Assembly (NCBI GenBank): GCA_030062745.1
Contig: CP099840.1
Coordinates: forward strand, 3,348,001-3,412,000
Direction of reading: 5' to 3'
Origin: Capitulum mitella
Taxonomy: Eukaryota > Arthropoda > Thecostraca > Pollicipedomorpha > Pollicipedidae
DNA length: 64,000 nucleotides
This document shows positions 35,545-45,540 of the stretch, piece after piece. The translations under genes and the position numbers were made by a program. The notes below the pieces were generated by a model. The model saw nothing but the letters and a program-made list of their open reading frames with translations, was not told the DNA's origin and did no database searches. The first letter of the stretch is position 1, and each line of letters begins with the position of its first letter.

Positions 35545-35694
35545 CTCTGCCTCGTCGTCAGGGAGGGGGCCGGCCGGCCGGGCGGCCAGCAGGCGGCGCG
35601 TGCCGGCCAGCCAGTCGAGCGTCTCCGACAGTTGCACCTCGTGCCGCTGGGCGGCGCTCAGGTCGGCGGCGAGCGCGGCGCGCCGGACGGCCGC
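35545..35694 (-). CDS. Dys: Dystrophin exon 23: spectrin repeat 10, helix A
   Basis: Encodes AAVRRAALAADLSAAQRHEV, QLSETLDWLAGTRRLLAAR and PAGPLPDDEAE. Corresponds to human EEAVRRQKLLEQSIQSAQETEKSL through the start of repeat 10. 150 bases, phase 0/0. Acceptor TGCGTGCCGGCAG, donor GAG|GTACAGG. Confidence 0.93.
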
Positions 35695-36529
35695 CTGCCG
35701 GCACGCAGAGGCGGCGGAGCCGCTCAGCCGCGCGCCGCACGCGGCCCGCCCGCGGCGCCGCGCCGACAGCGGGACAGAGAGCCGAACAGGGACAGAGAGC
35801 GAGAGCGAGAGAGAGCGGCCGGCTGCAGAGGGGGCCGGGCCGGCCGGCGGCGACGCGAAAGCCGTTAATGGTCGCTTACGGAGGCTGGTATGAACAGAGA
35901 GATACGAAGTCGCTTTAGACATGAGCAATCTATGTTACACATTTTCATGTGTTAGCAGCATGCTTCACGTGCAGTCGGTTACGGAACGGAGGTGCACCAG
36001 GGTACCGCATTCGATTCGATTTACTACACTTGGCCAACACCGTAAGTGGGGTAGTTTCCGGATATTCGGTAGCTAGGGGTTTCAGATGTCGACAACGAAA
36101 AAATAGAAGTGGCATGGGTTCGTGCAAAACTGAATAATTTCGTGCAATGGCCGAGCAAAAAAGCCAGCTTGCTCTATTTACGGCCAGCAATGGCAATACT
36201 ACTCTGGCATATGCTTTGCCAAAAAAATCCTTACAACCGGCAGCCTCGCTCGCCACACACGAAAACGCCCAAAACGCGAACACAGAAAAAGCTTGTTTAC
36301 ACCTCTGAAAGCTTGCGTTCACAAGTGTCACACAAAGAACACACAGCACAAAGAAAATCGCATCCCCACCCCGACCGACAAAAACCGAGACAACCCGCGA
36401 CATGATTCCACAAAGCACCACAACCACCCGGCCCCACCACACGGCGTTCCTCCCCGGACCGGCTGCGGGCGGCGTTAGTCACAGGGGACCGGCGGGCCAC
36501 GCTGTCGGCCGCCGCGCCGGCGCGCTCAC

Positions 36530-36682
36530 CGTGTCGCCGAAGCGCTGCCATCGGTCGACGATGTTGTCACGGTCGGTGCGCACCTCGTCGCAGAGCACGC
36601 CGGCCGCCGTCAGCTGGGAGGCCAGCGCCTGGATCTGCGGGATCCGCTCGGCCGGGTGGTTGTGGATGTACGCCTCCAGCTC
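36530..36682 (-). CDS. Dys: Dystrophin exon 22: spectrin repeat 9, helices B-C
   Basis: Encodes ELEAYIHNHPAERIPQIQAL, ASQLTAAGVLCDEVRTDRDN and IVDRWQRFGDT. Aligns with human LMRHSEDNPNQIRILAQTLTDGGVMDELI...FNSRWREL. 153 bases, phase 0/0. Acceptor GGCGCGCCAG, donor ACG|GTGAGC. Confidence 0.95.
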
Positions 36683-37101
36683 CTGGCGCGCCGGGCGGGG
36701 CAGTCAGAGGCGGTCTGCGGTGACGTGGGGCTCGGAGCGCGCCGCGGGACGGGTACAGAGGGTTTGAAATCCATTGGGATGGATCCCGTGCCCCTTCACG
36801 TTTTTTTTGTGGCTTCAAAACTTTCTACAAGACATTCTAATCTTCGAACATCTCCGTTTGACAGGCTTTTCAAGAGATGTAGTAGGTTTCTAGCCGGTTT
36901 CTCGAAACCAGCCGAGTGCTTGGCTTCTCCAGTCTATCTCCTCAAGACCTCTATCAACTGCACAGAGTGAAGAATTTCCACCCTCCTTCGTCCTCATGGA
37001 ACCTCACGCAAACGCCGATCCCCATGAATCCACATAACCGCCCACAAACCCGCCGGGACCTCGTGCTGTCCGATGTGGTGCCGGACCGCGACACAGCTTA
37101 C

Positions 37102-37205
37102 GTCGAGCTCAGCGCTGATCTCCTCCGCGTCGGCGGCCAGCTGCGGCGAGCGCGCCAGCTTCTTCTTCAGCCGGTCCAGCCAGCTGTTCTCGGCGAACGT
37201 CAGCT
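37102..37205 (-). CDS. Dys: Dystrophin exon 21: spectrin repeat 9, helix A
   Basis: Encodes KLTFAENSWLDRLKKKLARS then PQLAADAEEISAELD. Matches human HELLSYLEKANKWLNEVEFKL...GGAEEISEVLDSL; the AEEIS run is shared. 104 bases, phase 1 in and 0 out. Acceptor GTCTGCCGCAG, donor GAC|GTAAGC. Confidence 0.94.
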
Positions 37206-37707
37206 CTGCGGCAGACGCAGGCGCATGCAGTGCTGCCATCCAACGAGGGAGAGGCTATCTACCAGGACCGGGAGGGCATGCTGAGGACGGTAACCGACTA
37301 GCGTGGTCCAGGTCGCTCGAGGCAAACGAAACATCTCACTGGCGCCTAGAGTGGCGAAGCATTTCAGAGAGCACAGGAGGGAAGCGGTCAACGAACTCAC
37401 TCCAGATGGAGCATGCAACGACAAGAGAACACAGATCACGTAAACTCCGCCTACGGAGCGTAATCAGCGAATGACCTGACACGTCACAAAGGTAGCAAAC
37501 GTAAATCACGTGCATAAAACAAACGTGTGATAAACCCATCGAAATTTCGTTGGAACCGTCCTGAGGCATTCAACATTCTACCACAGCGTCACATATAATA
37601 AAACTATTCCATCGTTCGTGACTAACACTATAAATCAGGCAGCGGCATCCGTGACTAACTCACATCAATACAACAGCAGAAAAGGAAAGCAAGACGGTCC
37701 CACTCAC

Positions 37708-37842
37708 TCTTGAACTGATCGTAGTTGGCCATGGCCTGGTCTAGCGCCTCGGCGCGGGCGGTCAGCGTGCTGTTCAGCTGCTCCCAGCGCGTGCACACGG
37801 CGCGAGGGCCGTCCTCCGTCTGGTCCACGGCGTCTCCTCCGT
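37708..37842 (-). CDS. Dys: Dystrophin exon 20: spectrin repeat 8, helix C
   Basis: Encodes DGGDAVDQTEDGPRAVCTRW, EQLNSTLTARAEALDQAMA and NYDQFK. Corresponds to human ELETLTTNYQWLCTRLNGKCKTLEE, with the helix-C Trp. 135 bases, phase 1 in and 1 out. Acceptor GTTGTGTTGCAG, donor GTGAGTGG. Confidence 0.93.
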
Positions 37843-38553
37843 CTGCAACACAACGTAACGCACAGAGGTCCTTCAGAGGACACACATACTGACGACAGCA
37901 CATGCCACCGTCGCCAGACGAGAACAGCGACTGTGGAGCTTCGTCACAAAGGTTCGGTTGCAATACGAAAACTATCGCCTTAGCACCAATGCTTTTTAGA
38001 TAGCGGCACCATTACATCGACTACGAACAGACTGTTCTGAATTTACAGCCTGACCTCGCCGGCTGCCATGGTGACTGTAGTGCGGCAACGGTCACTACAG
38101 GACTATTCCCCGTCCTAAGTATGTACTTGGCTCGCAGCCAGGGTTGGAGCTTTGGGTTTTGTTTTTGGTGTCGGAGTAGAATTTTTGTTTTGCAGTACAG
38201 AATTTTGCAAAGAACAATATGGGTTTAAGATAGAATTCTTGCTGTTAGTCAGTTATGACATCATACTTGCTTCTTACTGAATGGAGACAGAGTCATTTGC
38301 TTGCAGTTAGAAATTTGACAGCATGGTTACAATGTAGCTTTATGATGGAGGCACATCAACGGCTTTTGGAGTACAAAATGTTTTCAGACCACATATTTTC
38401 TGGTGTCTTCAACACCAGAAAACAACAGTTTTTCCAGCTTTGCTCGCAACCGCCATCGGCCAAACGTTCGCGTACACCGATCGTGTTCTGGGTCAGCAAC
38501 CGCGACTGCCTTCGTCACGACCCCGCCGTCCGCGTCCCGACGTCCCCACTGAC

Positions 38554-38728
38554 CGTGCTGGGCCAGCAGCTGGTGCCGCGGCTGCCCCTCCTGCAGCCGG
38601 GCGGCCAGCTTCGCCACCAGCTGGCGGCGGTCGTGCAGCTGGCCGGGCGTGGTGACGGCCGCGTCCGGCGGCAGCTGCTGCTCCACCTCGGCCACCAGCT
38701 CCGACAGCTGTCGGGCCTCGTCCTCCAG
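38554..38728 (-). CDS. Dys: Dystrophin exon 19: spectrin repeat 8, helices A-B
   Basis: Encodes LEDEARQLSELVAEVEQQLP, PDAAVTTPGQLHDRRQLVAK and LAARLQEGQPRHQLLAQH. Matches repeat 8 of vertebrate dystrophin in position and heptad pattern. 175 bases, phase 0 in and 1 out. Acceptor GTTGTCCGCAG, donor GTCAGT. Confidence 0.92.
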
Positions 38729-39059
38729 CTGCGGACAACACGGGACAGGTGCAGAGTCAGGCGCCGCACCGCTGACGGCTGTTCGTTGGAGTTCGTTTTT
38801 GCCCGCACAAACGCCGCCGTGATCCCACTTGAAGGGAACTATCGGAACGCCAGGCTCAAGGCCTTGCTTCCACAATACAACCGCAAGGCTCGTGAACCTT
38901 TCCAGGTGTCATTTTCCAAGTCACGTGTTCTACCTCAAGACCTCAGGCCACTCATGGTCGCGAGACCCCACCGCCTCCTCCCTGCTCTACCCGCCGCACC
39001 ACCACCAGCGTCAACACCCCCCCCCCGCAATTCACCACACTCGTCCGCCGGCCTCCCAC

Positions 39060-39267
39060 CTTCCTGCTGGCGTCCAGCGCTCTCTGGAATGCGCTCGCCG
39101 CGGTCCCGGGCGCGCCTCTCGACCTCCTCCAGGCCGGCGCTCAGCTGCTGCCCCCTGTCGGCCAGCCGCTGGCGCAGCTCCGGCTCGGCAGAGCTGCGCA
39201 GCCGGTCGCCCGTGCGGCGCAAGCCCTCCACGGTGGTGCGCATCGTGCAGATGTCGCGCAGCAGGCC
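39060..39267 (-). CDS. Dys: Dystrophin exon 18: spectrin repeat 7, helices B-C, one-base frame discrepancy
   Basis: Encodes GLLRDICTMRTTVEGLRRTG, DRLRSSAEPELRQRLADRG and QQLSAGLEEVERRARDR. Aligns with human LLVSDIQTIQPSLNSVNEGG...AEPEFASRLETELKEL. The expected end of helix C (SAFQRALDASRK) lies one frame over. Dropping one base of the CC at 39,098-39,099 joins it and gives phase 0 at donor AAG|GTGGGAG. 208 bases as written, 207 expected. Acceptor CCTCCCGCCAG. Confidence 0.92.
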
Positions 39268-39642
39268 CTGGCGGGAGGCGTCCGGTGTGTTATCCGGGCA
39301 CCGGCTGACAACGATCGGTGGTGACGTGCTGAAGTAATGCACGTGCAAGCAACCCTGGTGCGGAACTGCAAAACAACTGTATGTTACCAAAAACAGCAAA
39401 ATAAACCCCACTAACCTCATCTTCTTCAAATCCCAAATAAACTGCCGGTTCAAATACAGTTATATGAACAAGACGTAACCGTTGCACCCGTCTCTCGCTT
39501 GCATGAAAGTACGTCATTGCGGCCAGCCGATACTCAACCCGTCATGGACCACAGCAAGCCGTAATGCTGAACGCCATGATGACGCACATAATGACGTCCA
39601 ACAGACCGGTGGGCCTGTGCCAGGCTCAGCTGTACAACTCAC

Positions 39643-39779
39643 GTCGCTCTGCTCCATCTGAGCGGCCAGAGACTGGGCGTTGCTCTCGGCCACCGGCTCG
39701 GCCAGCAGCTCCTCCACCTCCTTCAGCCAGGTCTCCACACCTTCGCTTTCCGTCTGGTGCTGGTACGAGTCGAAAACGG
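39643..39779 (-). CDS. Dys: Dystrophin exon 17: spectrin repeat 7, helix A
   Basis: Encodes AVFDSYQHQTESEGVETWLK, EVEELLAEPVAESNAQSLA and AQMEQSD. Corresponds to human RKIQNHIQTLKKWMAEVDVFL, with the WLKEVE helix-A signature. 137 bases, phase 1 in and 0 out. Acceptor GTTTGCCCGCAG, donor GAC|GTGAGTTG. Confidence 0.94.
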
Positions 39780-40224
39780 CTGCGGGCAAACAGCGACGGC
39801 TCAGAGCTCAGGCATTCGGCACTCAGACTGAACGCGCTTAAAATCCCCACTAATGACTTCTGTTGCTGCACAAAGTTGAACGACATAGGAAGACATTATG
39901 CAAGCCGTACTTGCATGAACTTGAACAACGTTGAAAGGTATCATGTAAGAACCACTTCAACCATCTTGAACAGCAAAACTGGACATTCTCAGGACAGTAA
40001 CAAAGACTAGTTACCAAAGGAAGAATAATGAAATTTGACGAAGGACGTCAGAATATCATGCTACTTCATTTGATTATTCCACAAGAATTTCCCAAGTTAT
40101 TTCCAATTCCAACATCCCAACGTCTCTCCGTCTGAGCGTCCATGTCTCTCCGTCACCGTTTCTCCGCCAAAGTCCCTCCATTCGACGGCTCCCTGTCAAC
40201 GTACGACCCCATGCGTCGCCTCAC

Positions 40225-40399
40225 CCTGCTCCAGTTTGGCCATCCGGTCGGTCAACAGGGCACCAGCGGCACCCCAGCGCTGGTTCAGCTCATCCAGCTG
40301 GTCCATCAGCTGGGCGTCGCCGGCCGCCACCAGCTCCTGGCCGCTGGCGTTGACGAAGTCCAGGCTCGACTGCTGCGACTCCATCTCCCCCTGAAGCTC
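40225..40399 (-). CDS. Dys: Dystrophin exon 16: spectrin repeat 6, helices B-C
   Basis: Encodes ELQGEMESQQSSLDFVNASG, QELVAAGDAQLMDQLDELNQ and RWGAAGALLTDRMAKLEQ. Aligns with human ELQALQSSLQEQQSGL...QSEFEEIEGRWKKLSSQL. 175 bases, phase 0 in and 1 out. Acceptor CTGGCCCGCAG, donor GTGAGGCG. Confidence 0.95.
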
Positions 40400-40694
40400 C
40401 TGCGGGCCAGTCCCTGGGCTCGAAGCGATTCCTGGACGTGGGCAACGGTGGCGCCCGACATTCCGCGAGACGATTTCCGCGGCACCCGGTTGGTTATTGG
40501 GCTATTTAACGACGCTCTCAAGTGCCAGCGATTCCGCGTCGCCATGTCTCAAGCCGGCTGTGGCGGGAGACGACGAAACGTTGCTTAACCTGTACATGCA
40601 ATACGCCTCTACCAAGCTACAACGTCCGCTGCAAGACTCCAACCGCGCCGCCAGACATCCGCACGCCCGCCTGCCTTCCCGCGGCGCGGCTCAC

Positions 40695-40869
40695 CTTGTA
40701 CTTGTCGAGCTGCGCCTCCATGTCGGCCGGCGCGCGCACCACGAACGGCTCGCCGAGCAGCGCCTCGTGCAGCTCGGCCACCCAGGTGCGCAGCGCGTCG
40801 ACCGCCTCCAGGAAGCGCGCCGGCCGCTCCGGCTGCGTGTTGCTCACCTCAGTCTCCAGCTCGGTGATC
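40695..40869 (-). CDS. Dys: Dystrophin exon 15: end of repeat 5 and start of repeat 6
   Basis: Encodes KITELETEVSNTQPERPARF, LEAVDALRTWVAELHEALLG and ...PADMEAQLDKYK. Matches human REKELQTIFD...ETMSAIRTWVQQSETKL, with the conserved TWV of helix A. 175 bases, phase 2 in and 0 out. Acceptor CCGGCCGGCCAG, donor AAG|GTGAGCC. Confidence 0.95.
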
Positions 40870-41282
40870 CTGGCCGGCCGGACGACGGCGTCAGCGGTTC
40901 GGGTGGGTCCGAATGTAGTCGGTAGCGAGGTCGGCGGTAGATGGAGGAGCATGGAGGAGGGGGGGGCGGAATTTTGCATGGTCGGGGTTACGACAAATGG
41001 TGTTTAGAATCCCCATACACTATGAGCGAAACCATACGCACAGATGAATGTTCTGTGAAATGTAGCGTGCTATCCACTGTTAAAACTGCTTCTGTTAAGC
41101 TGAACGAGAAAATCGTACAGATATTATCCGCGGGAACTTGTCAGCACCTCCAACTGAATTCCGCGGGAACTGAACAGCACATCCAGAAGTGTCCGTAACG
41201 AGGAAAGTACGTCGTCATTGTGTAGGTGGGCCGCATCCAGCCAACAAAGCGCAAGAGCCTTGGGCCCAGTCCAGCCACTGAC

Positions 41283-41462
41283 TTGTTCATCACCGTCTCC
41301 CACTTCTGCAGGAAGACGTCGACGTCGGCCTCCACCTGCTCCTCGTCGCCCTGCGCCAGGCTGATGAGGTCCTTGGCCTTGTTGGCCATGGCGGTCACCC
41401 GCTCTTCGTCCTGCTGCATCTGCTCCAGGCGCTCCTGCCGGCGGCGCGGGTCGGTCACGCGG
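41283..41462 (-). CDS. Dys: Dystrophin exon 14: spectrin repeat 5, helices B-C; entry phase off by one
   Basis: Encodes RVTDPRRRQERLEQMQQDEE, MANKAKDLISLAQGDEEQV and DVDVFLQKWETVMNK. Corresponds to human DEVNRLSALQPQIERL...FTNHFKQVFSD of repeat 5. The only usable acceptor (GTCGTGTCGCAG) puts one base too many before the coding frame if exon 13 ends at its best donor. Either one C of the CC pair (GG at 41,461-41,462) is spurious, or exon 13 uses the weaker donor. 180 bases, donor GTCAGT, phase 2 out. Confidence 0.9.
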
Positions 41463-41833
41463 CTGCGACACGACCGCGGCGTTCATGAACGAGCTGTGGT
41501 TTTACGGCGCCGCGGACGCCAGCATGTTTTCTTGCCCTAAACTTGCACGCTTTGGCGAGAACCGAGCAGTAAAGTCACGGAACGACCGCATTCAAATCGG
41601 CTGCCAACACTTTGCGGCCAGTGGTAAGAAGTGACGACAGGAGCGATGAGATCGGCACCAGACACGCGAGTCACCAAGGTCTACAACAGGACCACGGGGT
41701 CTAGCCGGGCGAGCGGGCGAGGCCCCTAGCACGCAGGGAGCACCAACCATGCGGGCCGGCGGGCCGGCGGTCGGGGGGAGCGAGGCAAACCAAGCCGAAG
41801 TCCTCTGCCAGCCGCGGGCGGCGCGCCGCCTAC

Positions 41834-42364
41834 CTTGCACTCGCCCAGCACGGCCATCCTGTTACCGGGCCGCAGCCGGCAGCCGTCCAGCCAGGCCAGG
41901 TACTGGTCCACGAGCCGGCCCAGCTCGCCCAGCTCCTTGTAGAAGGCCGTCTCGTCGAGCTCGTACTCGGCGCGGTCGCGGCGTTCGGCCACCAGCCGGC
42001 GCAGGTCCTGGTAGTCGGCCTCGACGCGCTCCACCTTGCGCAGCACGTCGTCGCGCTCGCCGCGCTGCTGGAAGCCGCGGCAGAGGCGCGCCGCCAGCCG
42101 GCGCACCTCGTGCACGTCCGCCTGGCGCGCGGCCACCTCGTCCGACAGCCGAACGAGCACGGCCAGCTGCTGGTCGGTGCCGGCGGCGCGTTCCGCCGCG
42201 TCGCGCGCCGCCAGCGACCAGTGCGTGAAGTCGTGCAGCGCCGTCATGAAGTCGTTGTGCGCGTTGGCCGACTCGACGCGTCGCTTCTTGGCTCCGCCCG
42301 GTGCGCTCACGTCGTCCGTGGACGAGGCCACGCGCGGCCGCACCTCCATGCCGCTGCGCTGCAG
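41834..42364 (-). CDS. Dys: Dystrophin exon 13: hinge 2-like linker, repeat 4 and start of repeat 5
   Basis: A 177-codon exon. It opens with a Ser/Pro/basic linker (ASSTDDVSAPGGAKKRRVES), in the place of vertebrate hinge 2 with its KKRQI segment. Repeat 4 follows (DFMTALHDFTHWSLAARDAA to QDLRRLVAERRDRAEYE), then helix A of repeat 5 (ELGRLVDQYLAWLDGC). It ends LGECK at donor AAG|GTAGGC, equivalent to human KICK. Acceptor GGCGCGCAG gives phase 0. The strong GTAGGC donor leaves phase 0, which does not fit the next exon. A weaker GTGCAA site five bases upstream would fit. Confidence 0.94.
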
Positions 42365-42914
42365 CTGCGCGCCACAGACGGCCGTCACAGGGCGGTCGGC
42401 CGGAGCGTGGAGGGGGCAGAGGGGGGGGGGGGCACACGGCAATGCCGGAGCCGGCGGCCAAACGGCGCGGGGAGGGGTGCAAAACGAGGCGGTTACGATT
42501 AAAGCGGAAACAAACCGGCACATTCGGCACCGCCGAACCGCAATCAGGCAGCGGGGTCGCCCTAACGGCGGGTCGGCCGGGGAGCCATGCAGTCCAGGCG
42601 CCGATGTCGCAAGTACAGCTCCACCGGCCCGTATTAACGGCACCATCTACCGGCTACGGCGAGTTTGAACGAACAGCTCCACGTGAGTCTCAGGCCATCC
42701 CGTCTAACGCTGCGGGCTCGCTACTGCACGGCAAAACATCCGGCCACGTGACCCATAAATGACCGGTCCCCGGGCCGCCGTCGAGCACGAAGCCAGGACA
42801 GCATTGCCCGCGCCCCGGCGGCTGCTCCGGCGAGACGCGGCCGGGTCCGCTCGGTCAGTGTTGCGGGCACGCATGCCGCCCGCTCATGCAGCCGCGGCCG
42901 CCCTCCCGGCTCAC

Positions 42915-43097
42915 CCGGAGACTCTGCGCCTCGATGATCTGCACCAGACAGTCCCAGCGGTCCTTGACGTCCTCCATGCGCTGCGAGATCTCCTCCTGGG
43001 CCGGCGAGTCCGTCTCCAGCCGGGTCAGCACCTCGTTCGAGAGGTCCTGCAGCAGCGCGAACTTGCCGTGCCACTGCTCCATCTCCGACTGCAGCTC
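42915..43097 (-). CDS. Dys: Dystrophin exon 12: spectrin repeat 3, helices B-C
   Basis: Encodes ELQSEMEQWHGKFALLQDLS, NEVLTRLETDSPAQEEI and ...DVKDRWDCLVQIIEAQSLR. Matches the second half of human repeat 3 (LKQDLLSTLKNKSVTQKTEAW...RCWDNLVQKLE). 183 bases, phase 0/0. Acceptor CCGTTCCAG, donor CGG|GTGAGCC. Confidence 0.94.
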
Positions 43098-43406
43098 CTG
43101 GAACGGGCGGCGCGCGGCGCGGCGTCAGCGGCGGCGACGTGTGACGGACCACACCGCCGATGGAGTGAGGCTTCCGTTCATCAGTTCCACTCCATTCCCG
43201 TTCCGACTCCAACCGTTCTGAAGCTCCCGCTGTCAGCACCCTTGGCCACTGTTCCGCCTTCACGTCCTGCAACGACGGCCATGATAACAACTATCGCATC
43301 CACACCGTCTCTACAACGGTCAGACTCCGAGCAACAGAACGAACCAGGCGTCGCCACCGAGCCCGCCGTGCCGCTCCGCCGCCGTCACGGCAGAGCGCCC
43401 GCCCAC

Positions 43407-43646
43407 CTGCAGCTGCTGGCCCTGCTCCTGCAGCAGCCGGTGCTCGGTGGTGGGGTCCGACTCCATGGCCTTGAGCCGCGCCTCCTGCTGGTCCACCCAG
43501 TCCTTCAGCAGGGCCAGCTGCTCGTTGAGCGCCGGGCCAGTGGCGCTGCAGCTGCGACAGGTTCTGCGTCCGCTCGTCCGTCCAGCTCAGCACGAAGTTC
43601 CAGCGCTCGGAGAGCACGCTCAGGTGGTCCTCCAGGTTGGCGAACT
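43407..43646 (-). CDS. Dys: Dystrophin exon 11: end of repeat 2 and start of repeat 3, one-base frame discrepancy
   Basis: Begins EFANLEDHLSVLSERWNFVL and SWTDERTQNLSQLQRHWP, the end of repeat 2 (human VLGDRWANICRWTEDRW...LLKWQ). It then continues only in the next frame as ALNEQLALLKDWVDQQEARL and TTEHRLLQEQGQQLQ, the helix A-B stretch of repeat 3. Removing one base of the GGG at 43,534-43,536 unites both parts and leaves phase 0 at donor CAG|GTGGGC. 240 bases as written, 239 expected. Acceptor CTCTCTGCAG. Confidence 0.92.
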
Positions 43647-44013
43647 CTGCAGAGAGCGAGAGCGACTCGGGCTGAGACACGGCGCACTAGCTCGGGTGAC
43701 ACGGTACAGATATGGCACGGCGGCACATGAACACAGAATCGACCAGTTCCCTTTCCATGTGAACTCTACGTCGTATCTGCATTTCCTGCTTTGTACTACT
43801 GGGATAGAAAAGTATTCAAGACTAATACGTGATACACAACTGATATGCATTCACAAATGGACTTTCCCATGGAGAGTGTAAAGGTCTCCTTTAGCCAAGG
43901 AACCAAAACAGCAGGCTAATTTCTTTCTCTCGCGATGGTTCCTTCTCAGCCCCGCAGTGTCCACCCAGCCCCGCCATCCCCCAGCACCGAACTCCCCGCG
44001 CCGCCGCCCTCAC

Positions 44014-44246
44014 CGCTGTCCTCGGCGTCGTCCTCGACGACGAGCACGTCGAAGAGCTCGGCGACGCGCGGCCGCCACTGGTCCAGCTCGGCGGCCAGCA
44101 GGGCGTGCTCGGCCGCCTGGGCCGGCAGCGCGGCCGCCGTCGGGCCCAGCGGCGCCGTCAGCGACACGCGGTTCTCCATGCCGGTCAGCCAGGCGCGCAG
44201 GGAGCCCATCGCGTCCAGCTGCACCCGCGCCAGCTGCGACTGCAGC
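44014..44246 (-). CDS. Dys: Dystrophin exon 10: spectrin repeat 2
   Basis: Encodes ELQSQLARVQLDAMGSLRAW, LTGMENRVSLTAPLG and later ELFDVLVVEDDAEDS. Corresponds to human repeat 2 (LKELNDWLTKTEERT...THMVVVVDESSG), including the shared valine-acidic VVED segment between helices. 233 bases, phase 2 in and 1 out. Acceptor CCCCCGCAG, donor GTGAGGG. Confidence 0.93.
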
Positions 44247-44648
44247 CTGCGGGGGGAGTCACGTGCGGCCGAGGTTAGCCTATGATGGCGTGGCCGTTGT
44301 CACTGATATCTCAAAGGCCAAATGTGATGATCCCTTTCAACAAACACAAGCGCAAGCAAACGGATGAAACGACCAAAGGCGGCACACTCGCAACTTCGTA
44401 TCAATGACAAGCCCACTTACGATACAGTCAAACAGTCGAACAATAACCGCCTACGGCACTACATCTTCGTCAGTCAAAATGCGTTTCGACGCTATGAAAT
44501 CAGTAACGAAAGGCGCGGACCCAATGGCGTGACGTGCAGCCATTTTCGCTCGTCCAATACAACACCACACTGCGCAGCACAACACTCCAACACCACACGA
44601 GCCGTACGCCGAGCCCTGCCGCCGGCCGCCACCGCCGCCGCCACTCAC

Positions 44649-44827
44649 TCGGTCTGCCGGTCGACGGCACGCTGACGCAGCTCCTCCCAGCGCAGCGTCA
44701 GCAGCCGCATCTGCTCGCGGATCTCGGCCTCCTCCTCGGCGCTGACCTTCTCGCCCAGCAGCCGCTTGCCCTCGTCCAGCACCTCGAAGATGTCCGCCTT
44801 GCGCTCCGTCAGCTCCTCCATGTACGT
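44649..44827 (-). CDS. Dys: Dystrophin exon 9: spectrin repeat 1, helices B-C
   Basis: Encodes TYMEELTERKADIFEVLDEG, then KVSAEEEAEIREQMRLLTLR and WEELRQRAVDRQTE. Aligns with human GYMMDLTAHQGRVGNILQLG...EDEETEVQEQMNLLNSRWECLR, including the conserved Trp of helix C. 179 bases, phase 0 in and 2 out. Acceptor CTGCCGTCAG, donor GTGAGTGG. Confidence 0.95.
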
Positions 44828-45354
44828 CTGACGGCAGCCAGAGGGGCGAGGTCGTGCGAGACGAGGTTCGGAACGGTGAAAAACGCAGCACAATTTCCGT
44901 CATTCAGATCAAACGCGGGTACGAGCTAAAACGCCGAATCAACAGTGGTCATTCACAGTGCGTTATAACTGTCTGGATGGAGGTGAAATGAAATTCACTT
45001 AAACCTATCCCAAGGAGAATGCTCCTATGTCACATCAGTAAACGCCGCATGACAGTAAAAGAAAAAAAACAACAACATGGAACAGATCCAAACGATGACG
45101 GCATTGCAGTAATTTGCTCTACAACTCTCTGGGCTTTCACCCGACTTGTGTCCCAAAGAGCGTCCACACACCAAACGTGAAGTCAAATGTTGCATGCATG
45201 CTCAAGAAAGCAGAGGGCCGACCACATACTTCACGCGCCTGCAGACTCTCCCACGTGCCTAGAGGACCTGAACCACATCAAAACGCCCTCGTTCCTTGAG
45301 TCTCCTGGACGCCGCGAGTCGCGCGCCTGCCGACCTAACACTCGCCCGGCGTAC

Positions 45355-45540
45355 CTCGTGAGCTTTGAAGCGCTGCTTGACGCCGGCCAGGTCGTCGCTG
45401 GCGCCCCGGTCGTCCTCCAGCCGGGCGCCGGCGTCCTGCAGCCAGGTCAGCACCTCCTCCAGGATGGTGGAGTACGTGTTGATGTCCACGCCGGAGCCGG
45501 AAGACAGGAACGAAGAGGGTCGGGTCGGCCGGGCGGCGTC
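45355..45540 (-). CDS. Dys: Dystrophin exon 8: end of hinge 1 and start of spectrin repeat 1
   Basis: Encodes RPTRPSSFLSSGSG (hinge-like, Ser/Pro-rich) then VDINTYSTILEEVLTWLQDA, matching the human VNLDRYQTALEEVLSWLLSA start of repeat 1, and continues to KQRFKAHE. 186 bases, phase 0/0. Acceptor GCCGCCCGCCGCAG, donor GAG|GTACGCC. The start is set by the only in-phase AG upstream of the repeat. Hinge 1 is much shorter than in vertebrates unless an exon at 45.5-47.1 kb was missed. The intron just upstream holds a 20-bp minisatellite. Confidence 0.94.

Larger units (their letters stand above)
34911..45354. other. Dys: Short introns between exons 8 and 24
   Basis: Introns of about 0.3-0.8 kb. Apart from exons listed I see no further genes, RNA genes or mobile elements, only short C- or G-runs. 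Confidence 0.6.
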
